A DNA stretch of 56,411 bases from Novosphingobium sp. (GTDB taxonomy: Bacteria > Pseudomonadota > Alphaproteobacteria > Sphingomonadales > Sphingomonadaceae): contig NZ_JAUYRV010000030.1 in assembly GCF_030696665.1 (NCBI RefSeq), positions 1 through 56,411 of the forward strand, given 5' to 3'. Of this stretch, positions 8,587 to 17,673 are shown one piece after another. Under the pieces are notes generated by a model that saw only the letters and a program-made list of their open reading frames with translations, was not told the origin of the DNA and searched no databases. Within the stretch, counting starts at the first letter, position 1. Each line of letters begins with the position of its first letter. The position numbers and the translations under genes are program-made.

Positions 8587-9849
8587 ATGCCTGCAAACAA
8601 TGATCCGACCCGCCCGCGCACGATGGGCGAGCGTGAGACAATCGCGATGATGGCCTTGGTGATGGCGCTGCAGGCGCTGGCCGTGGACGCGATGCTGCCC
8701 GCGCTGGGATTCATGGCCGAAGATCTTGGCGTTACCGACCCCAACCGGCGGCAGTTGGTGATCGGCGCATTCATGCTCGCGTCGGGCTTTGCCTCGCTGT
8801 TTCCCGGATCGCTGGCGGACCGATACGGACGGCGGCCGGTGCTGCTGTGGTGCATCGGAATCTACGTGGTGTTTTCGATCGGGTGCGCGCTGGTGACATC
8901 GTTCGACGCGCTGCTGGTGATGCGCGTGTTGCAGGCTATGGGCTGCGGCGGGCTGGCTGTGCTGCCCGGCGCAATCATCCGGGACCGCTTTTCGGGCGAC
9001 CAGATGGCCAAGCAGATGTCGATAATCTCGGTGGTGTTTCTGGTGGTGCCCATGCTCGCGCCCAGCATCGGGCAAGTGGTGCTGCTGTTTGCCGGGTGGC
9101 GCTGGATCTTCGTGTTTCTTGCCGTGATGGCCCTGGTGATGGCGGCATGGGTGTTCATGCGCCTGCCCGAGACGCTGAACCCCGAATATCGTCAGCCGAT
9201 TCGCCCGATGTCGATTGCGGTGAACATGGCAGGCGCGGCAACCAACCGTTCGGCCATCGGCTATGTTCTGGGTGGCGCGGTCACGTTTGGCGCGTTGATC
9301 GGATATATCAACTGTTCGCAGCAACTGGTGGCCGAACACTTCGGCGCGGGCGAGACGTTCCCGTTGCTGTTCGGCCTTTCTGCATTGATGATGGCGGCGG
9401 CGAACTTTTCCAATTCACGCATCGTCGAGCGGTTTGGCGCAAGGCGCGTATCGCACATGGCAGTGCTGGTGTTCATCGTCGTCAGCGCGGCACAGTTGTG
9501 GTTTGCCAACCTGCCGGTGCAGACGCTGTGGCAGTTCATGCCGCTGATGATCCTGAACATGATCCTGATTGGCTTCATCGGCGCAAACTTCAATTCGATC
9601 GCCTTGCAGCCTTTTGCCAGCACGGCAGGGTCGGCCAATTCGATGCACGCTTTCCTGCGCATGGTAATCGGATCGACCATCGGCATCGTGGTGGGCCAAG
9701 CCTACAACGATTCGGCGCGGCCGCTGGCGGTGGCATTGCTGGTTTGTGGGGTGCTCAGCCTTTTGCTCGTGCTCTACAGCGAGAAGGGCAAGCTGTTCCG
9801 CCGCATCCATCCGCCGGGCACACCGCGCCCGATTGTGCTGGAGCATTGA
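8587..9849 (+). CDS. Major facilitator superfamily drug exporter, Bcr/CflA type
   Basis: The 420-aa protein has about 12 hydrophobic segments. The MFS motif A between helices 2 and 3 is clear (GSLADRYGRRPVLL, about residues 77-90). The first helix region with Met and Asp (ALQALAVDAMLPALG) is typical of the Bcr/CflA drug:H+ antiporter group. The helix 4 and 5 pattern with AIIRDRFSGDQMAK is also present. The substrate is unknown. The start has only a weak ribosome site (GATCGTT before ATG). It is a single gene between divergent dinB and the convergent GGDEF-EAL gene. Confidence 0.9.
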   Translation: MPANNDPTRPRTMGERETIAMMALVMALQALAVDAMLPALGFMAEDLGVTDPNRRQLVIGAFMLASGFASLFPGSLADRYGRRPVLLWCIGIYVVFSIGCALVTSFDALLVMRVLQAMGCGGLAVLPGAIIRDRFSGDQMAKQMSIISVVFLVVPMLAPSIGQVVLLFAGWRWIFVFLAVMALVMAAWVFMRLPETLNPEYRQPIRPMSIAVNMAGAATNRSAIGYVLGGAVTFGALIGYINCSQQLVAEHFGAGETFPLLFGLSALMMAAANFSNSRIVERFGARRVSHMAVLVFIVVSAAQLWFANLPVQTLWQFMPLMILNMILIGFIGANFNSIALQPFASTAGSANSMHAFLRMVIGSTIGIVVGQAYNDSARPLAVALLVCGVLSLLLVLYSEKGKLFRRIHPPGTPRPIVLEH

Positions 9850-9861
9850 GGCAGCAGGGCT

Positions 9862-11886
9862 TCAGGCCCGCAGGGTAACCGGCTGGTTGCCGGGGGCAGC
9901 AGTCATGACAGCAAGCGCAGTGTCGGCTGGTTCAGGCCGCCCGAAGTGATAGCCCTGCATCAGCCGGATACCAAGCGCACGGGCGGTTTGCGCCTGCGCC
10001 TCATCCTCAACGCCTTCAATGGTACAATCGATGCCAAGCTGCCATGACAGCGAGATGATCGTTCCGACCAGCGTGCGCGCGCCGGGATCGCTCACCAATG
10101 CGCGGGACAGTTCCTGATCAATCTTGATCATGTCGAGCGGCAGGCGGTGGACCTGGCTGAGGCTGGACCAGCCTGCGCCGAAATCATCGAGCGCGATGCG
10201 GAAGCCTTTTGAGCGGAAGGTCTGGAGCTGGGCTTCGGCGCGTCGGGGATCGGCAATCAGCGCGCGTTCGGTCACTTCAAGGATGATCGAACTGGGCGGC
10301 GCGCCGGCTTCTTCGGCCAGCCGGGCGAGTGCATCGGCGGTGCCCGCGCGCATCACATCGCGCGGGGCCAGATTGATCGAAAGGGTGCGTCCATATTCCC
10401 ACGCACGACATTCCCGCAAGGCGCGGGCCATGACCATGCGGGTCAGCTCTCCGGTGCGGCCGGTTGCTTCGGCCAGCGCCATGAACTGGCCGGGGGCCAG
10501 CCAGCGTTCGCCATCGGGACTCCAGCGCACGAAAGCTTCGAAGCCGGTCACGCCGCCCGTCTCGCCATCGATGATCGGCTGGTAAAGCAGGCGCAGCCGA
10601 TCGGCCAGATCGCTGTCGTTGAACAGCCGGGTGATGGCGGCGCGATTCAGCAGTTCGGCCTCGTCTTCGGGGCTGAACACGATCACCGCGCCATCGGACT
10701 GCTCCTTGGCCTTGTAGAGCGCGGCATCAGCGCGTTCGAGGCAATCGCTGACACTGCGCCCATCCATGCGGTGCACTCCGATCGACCCGGAGAGACGCAG
10801 AACCGCGCCGGCATGAAGCACCGGCGCGCGAAGCGATTCGGACATTTCGATGGCCAGAGCGCGGACGCCATCTTCGTCCAGTTCGGGATCGATGATGGCT
10901 GCAAACTCGTCACCGCCAAGCCTTCCGAAACTTCGGATGCGTGCAAACGTGGCGAGGCGGTGGGCAACTGCGGCCAGCACCGTATCGCCCGCCGCATGGC
11001 CATAAGTATCGTTGACGTGCTTGAAGCCATCAAGATCGATCAGCGCCAGCCATGCCTTGGCTGTGGTGTCGACGGTGACGGCGCAGGTCCGTGACAGTTC
11101 GTGCTCAAGCCGCGCCAGAATTGCCCTTCGACTGAGCGCTCCGGTGAGCGGGTCGATCGTGGCTTGCAGCAGGTTCTCCTCGGCCAGCTGCGCGGCCTCA
11201 CGCTCACGCCGGACAAGCTGCTGGCGGGAGAGTTCCAGACGCACGAAATCACGGTGATGGCCGTTGGCGATCAGCAGCAGGATTGTCGTCACCACCACCT
11301 GAACCAGCATGACCGGAACCGCATTGGGATGGCCACTGAACAGGATCTGCCCGGTGGTGGGAATGGTGATGGCAATGGCAATACGCAGCGCAGTAAGCGG
11401 CGAATGACCAAGTCCGAGGATGCCGGAAAACAGCGTCACCGCGATGATATAGTGGATGAACGACTGCTGGGCCGCATCTCCAAAGGGATACAGCGCCATT
11501 CCCCATAGCGCGAACATGAACCCGGCAATGGCACCAAGCCAGCTCATCATGCGCAAGTCGCGCCGCAGCACGGCCAAGGATCGCGCCGCCACCCCGCTTG
11601 GCCGCCAGTAATACGCCCGCCAGACAGCGAAGCTGCCCAGCACCATCGGGCCAAACAGGCTCAGCCACAAAGGCACTTCGCTGCGAAACAGCAAGGCCAC
11701 CAGCAGGGCATTGAATGCCACGACCATGTAAAGCAGCGGCAAGCGGTGCGAGAGGCTGGTGGTATAGGCCAGCGTGAAGCTGTCACCTTCGTGCTGGCCC
11801 CAGCGACCGCCGTTCGCACGCGCGCGCCGTGCCCATCCGCCGCGCAGCGCGGAAATGAAGGCAAAATGTCGCGACCAATGGCTCAT
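9862..11886 (-). CDS. Membrane-bound GGDEF-EAL protein (cyclic-di-GMP turnover)
   Basis: The 674-aa protein has an N-terminal region with about six hydrophobic segments (residues 45-205). A GGDEF domain follows, with intact GGDEF at 324-328, and then an EAL domain (about 425-660). The GGDEF domain has no RxxD inhibitory site at the usual position. The EAL signature reads EAF instead of EAL (450-452). The other phosphodiesterase residues are present: the Asn of SINLAPRD, EVTER, DDFGAGWSS, the Lys of MIKIDQ and the Glu of TIEGVEDEA. It may therefore make, degrade or do both to cyclic-di-GMP. The direction cannot be decided from sequence. Confidence 0.93.
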   Translation of the reverse strand: MSHWSRHFAFISALRGGWARRARANGGRWGQHEGDSFTLAYTTSLSHRLPLLYMVVAFNALLVALLFRSEVPLWLSLFGPMVLGSFAVWRAYYWRPSGVAARSLAVLRRDLRMMSWLGAIAGFMFALWGMALYPFGDAAQQSFIHYIIAVTLFSGILGLGHSPLTALRIAIAITIPTTGQILFSGHPNAVPVMLVQVVVTTILLLIANGHHRDFVRLELSRQQLVRREREAAQLAEENLLQATIDPLTGALSRRAILARLEHELSRTCAVTVDTTAKAWLALIDLDGFKHVNDTYGHAAGDTVLAAVAHRLATFARIRSFGRLGGDEFAAIIDPELDEDGVRALAIEMSESLRAPVLHAGAVLRLSGSIGVHRMDGRSVSDCLERADAALYKAKEQSDGAVIVFSPEDEAELLNRAAITRLFNDSDLADRLRLLYQPIIDGETGGVTGFEAFVRWSPDGERWLAPGQFMALAEATGRTGELTRMVMARALRECRAWEYGRTLSINLAPRDVMRAGTADALARLAEEAGAPPSSIILEVTERALIADPRRAEAQLQTFRSKGFRIALDDFGAGWSSLSQVHRLPLDMIKIDQELSRALVSDPGARTLVGTIISLSWQLGIDCTIEGVEDEAQAQTARALGIRLMQGYHFGRPEPADTALAVMTAAPGNQPVTLRA

Positions 11887-11979
11887 CGGTGCGTAGATTA
11901 AGGACGGACAGTTAACAGGCCGTAAGGGCTGGCACGGGAACTGGACCGAATGGGAACAGACTGCGCTTGACGTTTCCGA

Positions 11980-12777
11980 TCAGGCCGAAAGTGATTCGAC
12001 CAGTGCCCGCACTTTCTTCTGCCGCCACTGCGGCAAAGGTGCCACCAGCCAGTAACTCCGCCGCGAAACTTGCGGTTCTCCATGTGTCACGACACGGCCC
12101 GAGGCGATGGCTCCTTGCGCGAGTTGCATCGGCACATGCGCGCGGCCAAGGCCAGCGCGCGCCGCGCTGATCGCCGTCCCGGCGTCGCCCACCGAAAAGC
12201 CGACATCGCCACCACCCGGAGCCGGATCGCCGGGCCAGCCGATCCACGGGCAATCAGGCGCAGCATCAGGCGCGGCGATGGTAACCATCAGCGGCTGTCC
12301 AAGCGCCATTCCTTCCAGTTCGCCCGGCCCTTCGGCCCACCGCACGGCGAGATCGAGATTGGCCTCGGTAAAATCGATATCGGCATCGCCGCCGACCAGC
12401 GAGAAGCGCATCTGCGGATTGCCCGCGCGGAATTCTGCAAGGCGCGGAGAAAGCCACGCGGCAAAGAAATCCCGTGGGCAGGCAATGGTATAGACATGGC
12501 TGGACTGCCCCGCCTGCATCGCCTGCACGCCTTCTTCAAAGCGCAGGAACCCTTCGCGAATCGCATCAAGACCGGCAATCGCCTCGTCCGTCAGTTCCAG
12601 CCCCTTTGACGTGCGGCGGAACAGGACCACGCCCAGCAAGTCTTCCAGTGCACGAATCTGCTGGCCGACCGCCGCCGGGGTGACCGCCAGTTCATCTGCC
12701 GCGCGCGTGAACGACAAGTGTCTTGCCGCAGCATCAAGAACGCGCAGACCGTTCAGCGGGAGGTGAGTCCGTTTCAT
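11980..12777 (-). CDS. LysR-family transcriptional regulator
   Basis: The 265-aa protein has an N-terminal winged helix-turn-helix (residues 5-65; FTRAADELAVTPAAVGQQIRAL) and a periplasmic-binding-like effector domain from about residue 90. The sequence GLRVLDAAARHLSFTRAA and the FRR-SKGLELT wing resemble the GcvA/AmpR subgroup. The effector and targets are unknown. It is followed by a 93-nt gap before the GGDEF-EAL gene and begins 12 nt after apaG on the same strand. LysR proteins usually regulate a divergent gene, but here no divergent partner is adjacent. Confidence 0.9.
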   Translation of the reverse strand: MKRTHLPLNGLRVLDAAARHLSFTRAADELAVTPAAVGQQIRALEDLLGVVLFRRTSKGLELTDEAIAGLDAIREGFLRFEEGVQAMQAGQSSHVYTIACPRDFFAAWLSPRLAEFRAGNPQMRFSLVGGDADIDFTEANLDLAVRWAEGPGELEGMALGQPLMVTIAAPDAAPDCPWIGWPGDPAPGGGDVGFSVGDAGTAISAARAGLGRAHVPMQLAQGAIASGRVVTHGEPQVSRRSYWLVAPLPQWRQKKVRALVESLSA

Positions 12778-12789
12778 GTTGAAACGTCG

Positions 12790-13188
12790 TTAGTTTGCAG
12801 GAGCCGGTGCCGCCAGCGGAAAGAACGGAATGGCCACATCGAACAGCGATCCATCGGCGCGCTGCATGGTGTAATGCCCTTCCATACTGCCATGATGCGT
12901 ACCGAGCGGGCAGCCCGACACGTAGTCATGGCTTTGCCCGGGTTGCAGCACAGGTTGTTCACCGACCACGCCATCACCATCGACGAAATTGACCATGCCG
13001 CGGCCGTCGGTGATCCTCCAGTGCCGCGAGAGCAAATGAACTGGCTGATTCGCGTCATTTTCAATACGGATATGATAGACCCAGAACCATTTCCCGGCTT
13101 CCACCCGGGATTGCTCGGGCAGAAAGTTTACGGCGACTCGCACCGTGACCCCTTCGGTCATCGCGGCGTGCTGGAAAAGCTGCTTCAT
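12790..13188 (-). CDS. apaG: ApaG-family protein
   Basis: The product is 132 aa from the ATG at 13188 (MKQLFQHAAMTEGVTVRV). A longer reading frame begins at 13224, but the extra residues are not family-like. The single ApaG beta-sandwich domain shows WVYHIRIEND, LLSRHWRITDGRG, VVGEQPVLQPGQ, YVSGCPLGTHHGSMEGHY and a final hydrophobic F-PLAAP. The family was linked to cobalt/magnesium resistance and its biochemical role is not settled. It is divergent from recO, with 96 nt between the two chosen starts. Confidence 0.93.
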   Translation of the reverse strand: MKQLFQHAAMTEGVTVRVAVNFLPEQSRVEAGKWFWVYHIRIENDANQPVHLLSRHWRITDGRGMVNFVDGDGVVGEQPVLQPGQSHDYVSGCPLGTHHGSMEGHYTMQRADGSLFDVAIPFFPLAAPAPAN

Positions 13189-13284
13189 GCTGCATAAACT
13201 ATCGCAGAACGTCCGATGTTCCAATCCGCTTGTGCATCTTTCCGCCGCTTGCCCGAAAAGACAATGCAGCGCAGAGCAAGCGGC

Positions 13285-13893
13285 ATGCTGATCCGCGCAC
13301 CTGCCATCGTCTGTTCAGTGCGCCCGCACGGCGAACATGGCGCGATTGTGCGCGTGATGACCGCCGACCACGGCCTTGCCGCCGCCTATGTGGCAGGCGC
13401 GCGCGGGCGCGAACTGCGGCCAGTGCTGATTCCCGGCAACCTCATCGCCATTGAAGTGCGTGCACGTGCCTCGTCACAGTTGCCATCGGCCCGAGTCGAG
13501 CTGGTGGCCAGCCGCGGCCCTTGGCTTTCGGAGCCGTTGCCGAGCGCAGGGATCACATGGGCCTGCGCGCTGACCGCATCGGTACTGTCCGAAGGCCACG
13601 CCTATCCCTTGCTGCACGATTCGCTGGCCGCGCTGCTGGATGCGATCTGCCACGCGCCATCGGCCAGAGGCTGGGCGCGGGTGCTGGCGGGGTATGAAGT
13701 GCTGCTGCTGCGCGAGGTCGGCTATGGCGCAGCCCCTGCCCCGCCACCTGAGGAGGAGTGGGGCAGCCTGCTCGCCCGGCTGGAGCGGCAGGGCAAGGCT
13801 ATTGCCAACCGCTTGCTTGCCGATCGGGCGGGCGATGTTATGGGAGCGCGCGCGATTCTGATCGAGCGCCTGCGCCGCATCGGCAGCGGGTGA
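13285..13893 (+). CDS. recO: DNA repair protein RecO
   Basis: RecO loads RecA on gapped DNA with RecF and RecR. The product is about 202 aa from the ATG at 13285 ([21 protein letters not shown]). The reading frame opens at 13216, but the first 23 residues are not conserved in character. An N-terminal OB fold (residues 1-80, with [13 protein letters not shown]) and a helical C-terminal domain ([19 protein letters not shown]) are visible. As in many alphaproteobacteria, the C-terminal zinc cysteines seen in other RecO proteins are missing. It is followed by leuB 25 nt downstream, a common pairing. Confidence 0.9.
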   Translation: MLIRAPAIVCSVRPHGEHGAIVRVMTADHGLAAAYVAGARGRELRPVLIPGNLIAIEVRARASSQLPSARVELVASRGPWLSEPLPSAGITWACALTASVLSEGHAYPLLHDSLAALLDAICHAPSARGWARVLAGYEVLLLREVGYGAAPAPPPEEEWGSLLARLERQGKAIANRLLADRAGDVMGARAILIERLRRIGSG

Positions 13894-13918
13894 CGGGAAC
13901 GGACATAAGGGGTTTTTG

Positions 13919-14977
13919 ATGAAAATTGCGGTTCTGCCGGGCGATGGCATCGGTCCTGAAGTGACGCGCGAAGCCGTGCGCGTGATCGAAGCCCTCGGCA
14001 TTTCCGGGATCGAAATGACGCAAGCCGTGGTCGGCGGCGCAGCCTACAAGGCCACTGGCCACCCGCTCCCCCCTGAAACGCTGGAGATTGCGCGCGCATC
14101 GGATGGCATCCTGTTTGGCGCGGTAGGCGATCCAGATTGCGACGCGCTGGAGCGGCATCTGCGGCCCGAGCAGGCGATCCTTGGGCTGCGCAAGGAGCTG
14201 ACACTGTTTGCCAACCTGCGCCCAGCCAAGGTCTTCAGCGGCCTTGAAGGCCACTCCGCGCTGCGGCCCGAAGTGGCAGGTGCTATCGATATGGTGATCG
14301 TGCGCGAGCTGAACGGCGACGTCTATTTCGGCGAAAAGGGCTTCCGCACCGCCGCCAATGGCGACCGCGAAGGCTATGACGTGATGTCATACAACGAGAG
14401 CGAAGTGCGCCGCATCGCCCACATCGGTTTCCGCACCGCGATGGGCCGCGCCAAGCGGCTGTGCTCGGTCGACAAGGCCAACGTGCTGGAAACCAGCCAG
14501 CTGTGGCGCGATGTGGTGATCGAGGTGGCGAAGGAATACCCCGAAGTCGCGTTGGAACACATGTATGTCGACAATGCCGCGATGCAGCTCGTCCGCGCGC
14601 CGGGCAAGTTCGACGTGGTGCTGACCGGCAACCTGTTCGGCGACATTCTTTCGGATCAGGCCTCGATGTGCGTCGGCTCCATCGGATTGCTGGCGTCAGC
14701 CTCGCTGGGTGAGCGCGAGACCGAATTTGGCACGTTCGGACTGTATGAGCCGATTCACGGTTCCGCGCCGGACATCGCAGGGCAAGGTCTGGCCAACCCG
14801 ATGGCGACGATCCTTTCCGCCGCGATGCTGTTGCGTCATTCGTTCGGCCTTGCCGCTGAAGCGGACCGTGTGGAAGCCGCCGTTGCCAAGACTTTGGCCG
14901 ATGGCGTGCTGGGCCGCGACCTTGGCGGAACAGCAGGAACGACAGAAGTTGGTGACGCGGTGCTTGCAAGGCTCTAA
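13919..14977 (+). CDS. leuB: 3-isopropylmalate dehydrogenase
   Basis: LeuB carries out the NAD-dependent oxidative decarboxylation of 3-isopropylmalate in leucine synthesis. The product is about 352 aa from the ATG at 13919, preceded by ATAAGGGG. A TTG lies just before the ATG, so the frame can also be read from 13916. Motifs are [26 protein letters not shown] (substrate Arg), the Tyr/Lys region [24 protein letters not shown], the metal Asp of [12 protein letters not shown] and the NAD site [19 protein letters not shown]. Full length and all catalytic elements are present. Confidence 0.97.
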   Translation: MKIAVLPGDGIGPEVTREAVRVIEALGISGIEMTQAVVGGAAYKATGHPLPPETLEIARASDGILFGAVGDPDCDALERHLRPEQAILGLRKELTLFANLRPAKVFSGLEGHSALRPEVAGAIDMVIVRELNGDVYFGEKGFRTAANGDREGYDVMSYNESEVRRIAHIGFRTAMGRAKRLCSVDKANVLETSQLWRDVVIEVAKEYPEVALEHMYVDNAAMQLVRAPGKFDVVLTGNLFGDILSDQASMCVGSIGLLASASLGERETEFGTFGLYEPIHGSAPDIAGQGLANPMATILSAAMLLRHSFGLAAEADRVEAAVAKTLADGVLGRDLGGTAGTTEVGDAVLARL

Positions 14978-14989
14978 AGGCCCGCGCTT

Positions 14990-16114
14990 ATGCTTCAACT
15001 TGCCGTAATCCTGCCGACCTATCGCGAGCGCGCCAACATCGCGCCTATGGTCGCGCGTCTCGACGCTGCGCTTCAGGGCGTGGCGTGGGAAGCGATCTTT
15101 GTCGATGACAACAGCCCCGATGGCACCGCCGAGGAAGCCCGCCGCATCAGCCTGTCCGATCCGCGCGTGCGCGTGATCGAACGCATCGGGCGGCGTGGGC
15201 TGGCTTCGGCAGCGATCGAGGGTATGTGCGCCACCGCCGCGCCCATCGTTGCCGTGATGGACGCCGATCAGCAGCACGATCCGGCCTTGCTGCCACAGAT
15301 GCTGACAGCAGTCGAAGGCGGCGAATACGACATCGCCTATGCCTCGCGCTTTGCCGAAGGGGCAAGCACGGCGGAATGGGGCCGCCCGGACCGGGTGAAA
15401 GCATCAGGCCTTGCCAACCGTATCGCCAACAAGGTGACCGGGGTGGAACTTTCCGACCCGATGAGCGGTTACTTCATGCTGCGGGCCGAAACGCTGCGGG
15501 CCGATGCCCACCGCCTGTCCGGCGTGGGCTTCAAGATCCTGCTCGACATTCTGGCCACGGTGGACAAGCCGCTGAAGGTCAAGGAATTCCCCCTCAATTT
15601 TGTCGCCCGGACCGAGGGTGAGAGCAAGCTGGACCAGACCGTGATCTTTGAATTCCTCGTCGGACTTTATGACAAGTGGCTCGGCCGCATCATCCCGACG
15701 CGCTTTGCGCTGTTCGGCACTGTGGGCGCGATGGGCGTTGCAGTGCAGCTTGGCGCGCTGTGGGTGCTGCTCAAGATCGTGGCCGGCGAACGCTTCGTCT
15801 ATGGCAACTGGTCGGAAAGCGCGACGTTCAACACCGCCAATACGCTGGCCGCGATCATCGCGATGACGTTCAACTTCGTGCTGAACAACGAACTGACCTA
15901 TTCCGACAAGCGGTTGCGCGGCTTTGGCCCGCTGCTGCGCGGTTGGTCCCAGTTCGCCCTCACCTGCTCGCTCGGATTGCTGACCAACATCGGCTCGGCT
16001 GCGGTGCTCAAGACCATCGGCTTCCCGGCGGTTGTTGCGGTGATCGTGGGTATCGTGCTGGGTTCGGTCTGGAACTTCGCGCTGTCCTCACGCTTTGTGT
16101 GGGGCAAGTACTGA
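14990..16114 (+). CDS. Polyprenyl-phosphate sugar synthase: GT2 domain fused to GtrA-like membrane domain
   Basis: The 374-aa protein has an N-terminal family-2 glycosyltransferase domain (residues 1-230) with ILPTYRERANI, VDDNSPDGTAEEA and the DxD motif MDADQQHDP (about residues 90-97). This matches dolichol-phosphate-mannose synthase (DPM1-like). A GtrA-like domain with four hydrophobic helices follows (about 235-370; FALFGTVGAMGVAVQL, FNFVLNNELTYSD). The expected product is a polyprenyl-phosphate hexose placed in the membrane. The downstream convergent gene at 16286-17590 is a PMT-family transferase that could use such a donor. The exact sugar is not known. Confidence 0.88.
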   Translation: MLQLAVILPTYRERANIAPMVARLDAALQGVAWEAIFVDDNSPDGTAEEARRISLSDPRVRVIERIGRRGLASAAIEGMCATAAPIVAVMDADQQHDPALLPQMLTAVEGGEYDIAYASRFAEGASTAEWGRPDRVKASGLANRIANKVTGVELSDPMSGYFMLRAETLRADAHRLSGVGFKILLDILATVDKPLKVKEFPLNFVARTEGESKLDQTVIFEFLVGLYDKWLGRIIPTRFALFGTVGAMGVAVQLGALWVLLKIVAGERFVYGNWSESATFNTANTLAAIIAMTFNFVLNNELTYSDKRLRGFGPLLRGWSQFALTCSLGLLTNIGSAAVLKTIGFPAVVAVIVGIVLGSVWNFALSSRFVWGKY

Positions 16115-16144
16115 CCCCTGTTCTACAATCTGGCACGACCTGCC

Positions 16145-16283
16145 GGGCCTTCGACATTTGCTTCAGGTGGAGCCGAGAAGTGTGATTTCCGAGCACCGGA
16201 GCGGAGCGTACTTTCGGTACGGGAGCACCGGCGCGCAGGACATCGCGCTTCGCAGGCCCGCATGGGGCGAACATCGAAGGTCC
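16145..16283. repeat. Small palindrome-bounded intergenic element (MITE/REP-like)
   Basis: A 139-bp element fills the gap between the two convergent glycosylation genes. It is bounded by imperfect inverted repeats: GGGCCTTCGACATTTGC at 16145-16161 matches the reverse complement of 16267-16283 at about 13 of 17 positions. In its middle is a hairpin CGTAC-TTTCG-GTACG (16207-16221). This is flanked by direct copies of GAGCACCGG-GCG (16191-16203 and 16223-16235). It may also act as a bidirectional terminator. No protein is assigned, although a short forward frame runs through it. Confidence 0.6.
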
Positions 16284-16285
16284 GC

Positions 16286-17590
16286 CTACTTCCAGCTATC
16301 CAGCCACGTGTAATCGCGGAACGAGTCCTTGCGGGGTAGCTCGGCCGCCGAGAGGATCGGATAGAAACCGATAAACATGCCGAAGGCGAGGACCAGTGTG
16401 ACTTTGGCGGGCCAGCGCAGGCCCAAGTCCCACCACTCGGCCAGAACCAGCGCCAAGGCGGCCATAAGGAAGCAACTGGCCAGCATGTAGTGGTAGTAGA
16501 ACTGCACCGGTTTGCCATTGATCGCCCAGAAACCGACCAGCAGGGCATAGGCGGCAAAAACCAGCAGGCGCAGGCGGTTGCCTTTAAAGCCGTCCCACGC
16601 ACAGAACAGCAGGGCGGGCAGGCCTGCCAGCATCGTGAAGGGATTGCCGAGCATCAGCACGCCGCGCTGCGCGCCGTCGATGTTTTCATAGAGGAACCAG
16701 ATGGGCCGGATGTTCGCCATCCACTGCCACCACACGCTCATGTAGGTGTGCGGCTTCTTCACGCTGTCCTGCAATTGCAGCATATATTGCTGCCATTCGA
16801 TCAGGCGACCGACGGTGAGCGGGTCTTTCTCGTAGAAAAATGCAGGCAGGAAGGTGGCGAAATAGACCAGCAGAGGCAGCGCGCCGAGCCATAGAGCCGC
16901 CTCAATCAGCGAAACGCCGGGGACGGGACCAGTTTGCCGTGAGGCCCACATCAGGCCAAGGCGACGGCCTTTCAGCGCTTCCCAGCGGTTCAGCGCAAAG
17001 ACCAGCCCGGGCAGCGGCACCAGCAGCGCGCCGTTCCACTTTGCGCCGAGCGAGAGGCCGAGGAACAGGCCGGTGAGCATCAGATGCAATCGCGCGCGGC
17101 TCGCCTTGCCTGACGGATTGCGCCACGCACATGCCCATTGCCACACCGCCAGCGCCATGAACCCGCCCATCGCCATATCCAGCAACGCAATGCGTGCCAT
17201 CATGAACCAGATGAAATTGGTGGCGATCAGCAAGCCGAAGAGCAGCGTGGCCGTGCGCGAAAGGCTTGCCCACCACAGCCCGCGCATCATCGCCCACAGG
17301 CCCACTGCGCCCAGCACTGCCGATGGCAGACGCCAGCCAAACGCGGTATCACCCACCAGCTGCATCGACCATGCGATCAGCTGCTTGGCCAGCAGCGGGT
17401 GTTCGGGATTGAGTCGCGCGGACAGATCGATCAATCGGCGCGCGGCGGGGAGGTAATGGATCTCGTCAAACATCATCGTCGACGGAATGCCGATACGGTG
17501 AAGTATAACGAGGAAGAAAGCGGCAGCGACCACCGCACACCACAGGGCGGGGTCTTTCTCGCGCGGACGTTCGGAAACAGAAGTCGTCAT
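16286..17590 (-). CDS. GT39/PMT-family mannosyltransferase-like membrane protein
   Basis: The 434-aa protein has about ten hydrophobic segments. Its first extracytoplasmic loop carries FDEIHYLPAARRL with the acidic Asp-Glu pair at residues 42-43, the signature of protein O-mannosyltransferases. Other family features are NPEHPLLAKQLIAW, FMMARIALLDMAMGGF, SLGAKWNGAL and the C-terminal GKPVQFYYHYMLAS. These enzymes transfer a sugar from a polyprenyl-phosphate donor, in the PMT group onto Ser/Thr of exported proteins. The convergent GT2-GtrA gene could supply the donor. Whether the acceptor is protein or glycolipid is not decided by the sequence. Confidence 0.87.
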   Translation of the reverse strand: MTTSVSERPREKDPALWCAVVAAAFFLVILHRIGIPSTMMFDEIHYLPAARRLIDLSARLNPEHPLLAKQLIAWSMQLVGDTAFGWRLPSAVLGAVGLWAMMRGLWWASLSRTATLLFGLLIATNFIWFMMARIALLDMAMGGFMALAVWQWACAWRNPSGKASRARLHLMLTGLFLGLSLGAKWNGALLVPLPGLVFALNRWEALKGRRLGLMWASRQTGPVPGVSLIEAALWLGALPLLVYFATFLPAFFYEKDPLTVGRLIEWQQYMLQLQDSVKKPHTYMSVWWQWMANIRPIWFLYENIDGAQRGVLMLGNPFTMLAGLPALLFCAWDGFKGNRLRLLVFAAYALLVGFWAINGKPVQFYYHYMLASCFLMAALALVLAEWWDLGLRWPAKVTLVLAFGMFIGFYPILSAAELPRKDSFRDYTWLDSWK

Positions 17591-17673
17591 CTGCGGCGTG
17601 GATTAGGCCGATGCCCGCAAGTTCGCAATCCCGCCGCTTGCGTGGGCGCTCCCGGAAAACTAAGGCAAGCGCT

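Noticed and set aside
16095..16313. 72-codon forward frame through the 16145-16283 element
   Set aside because: It runs through a palindrome-bounded repeat with no ribosome site. The repeat explains the open frame.
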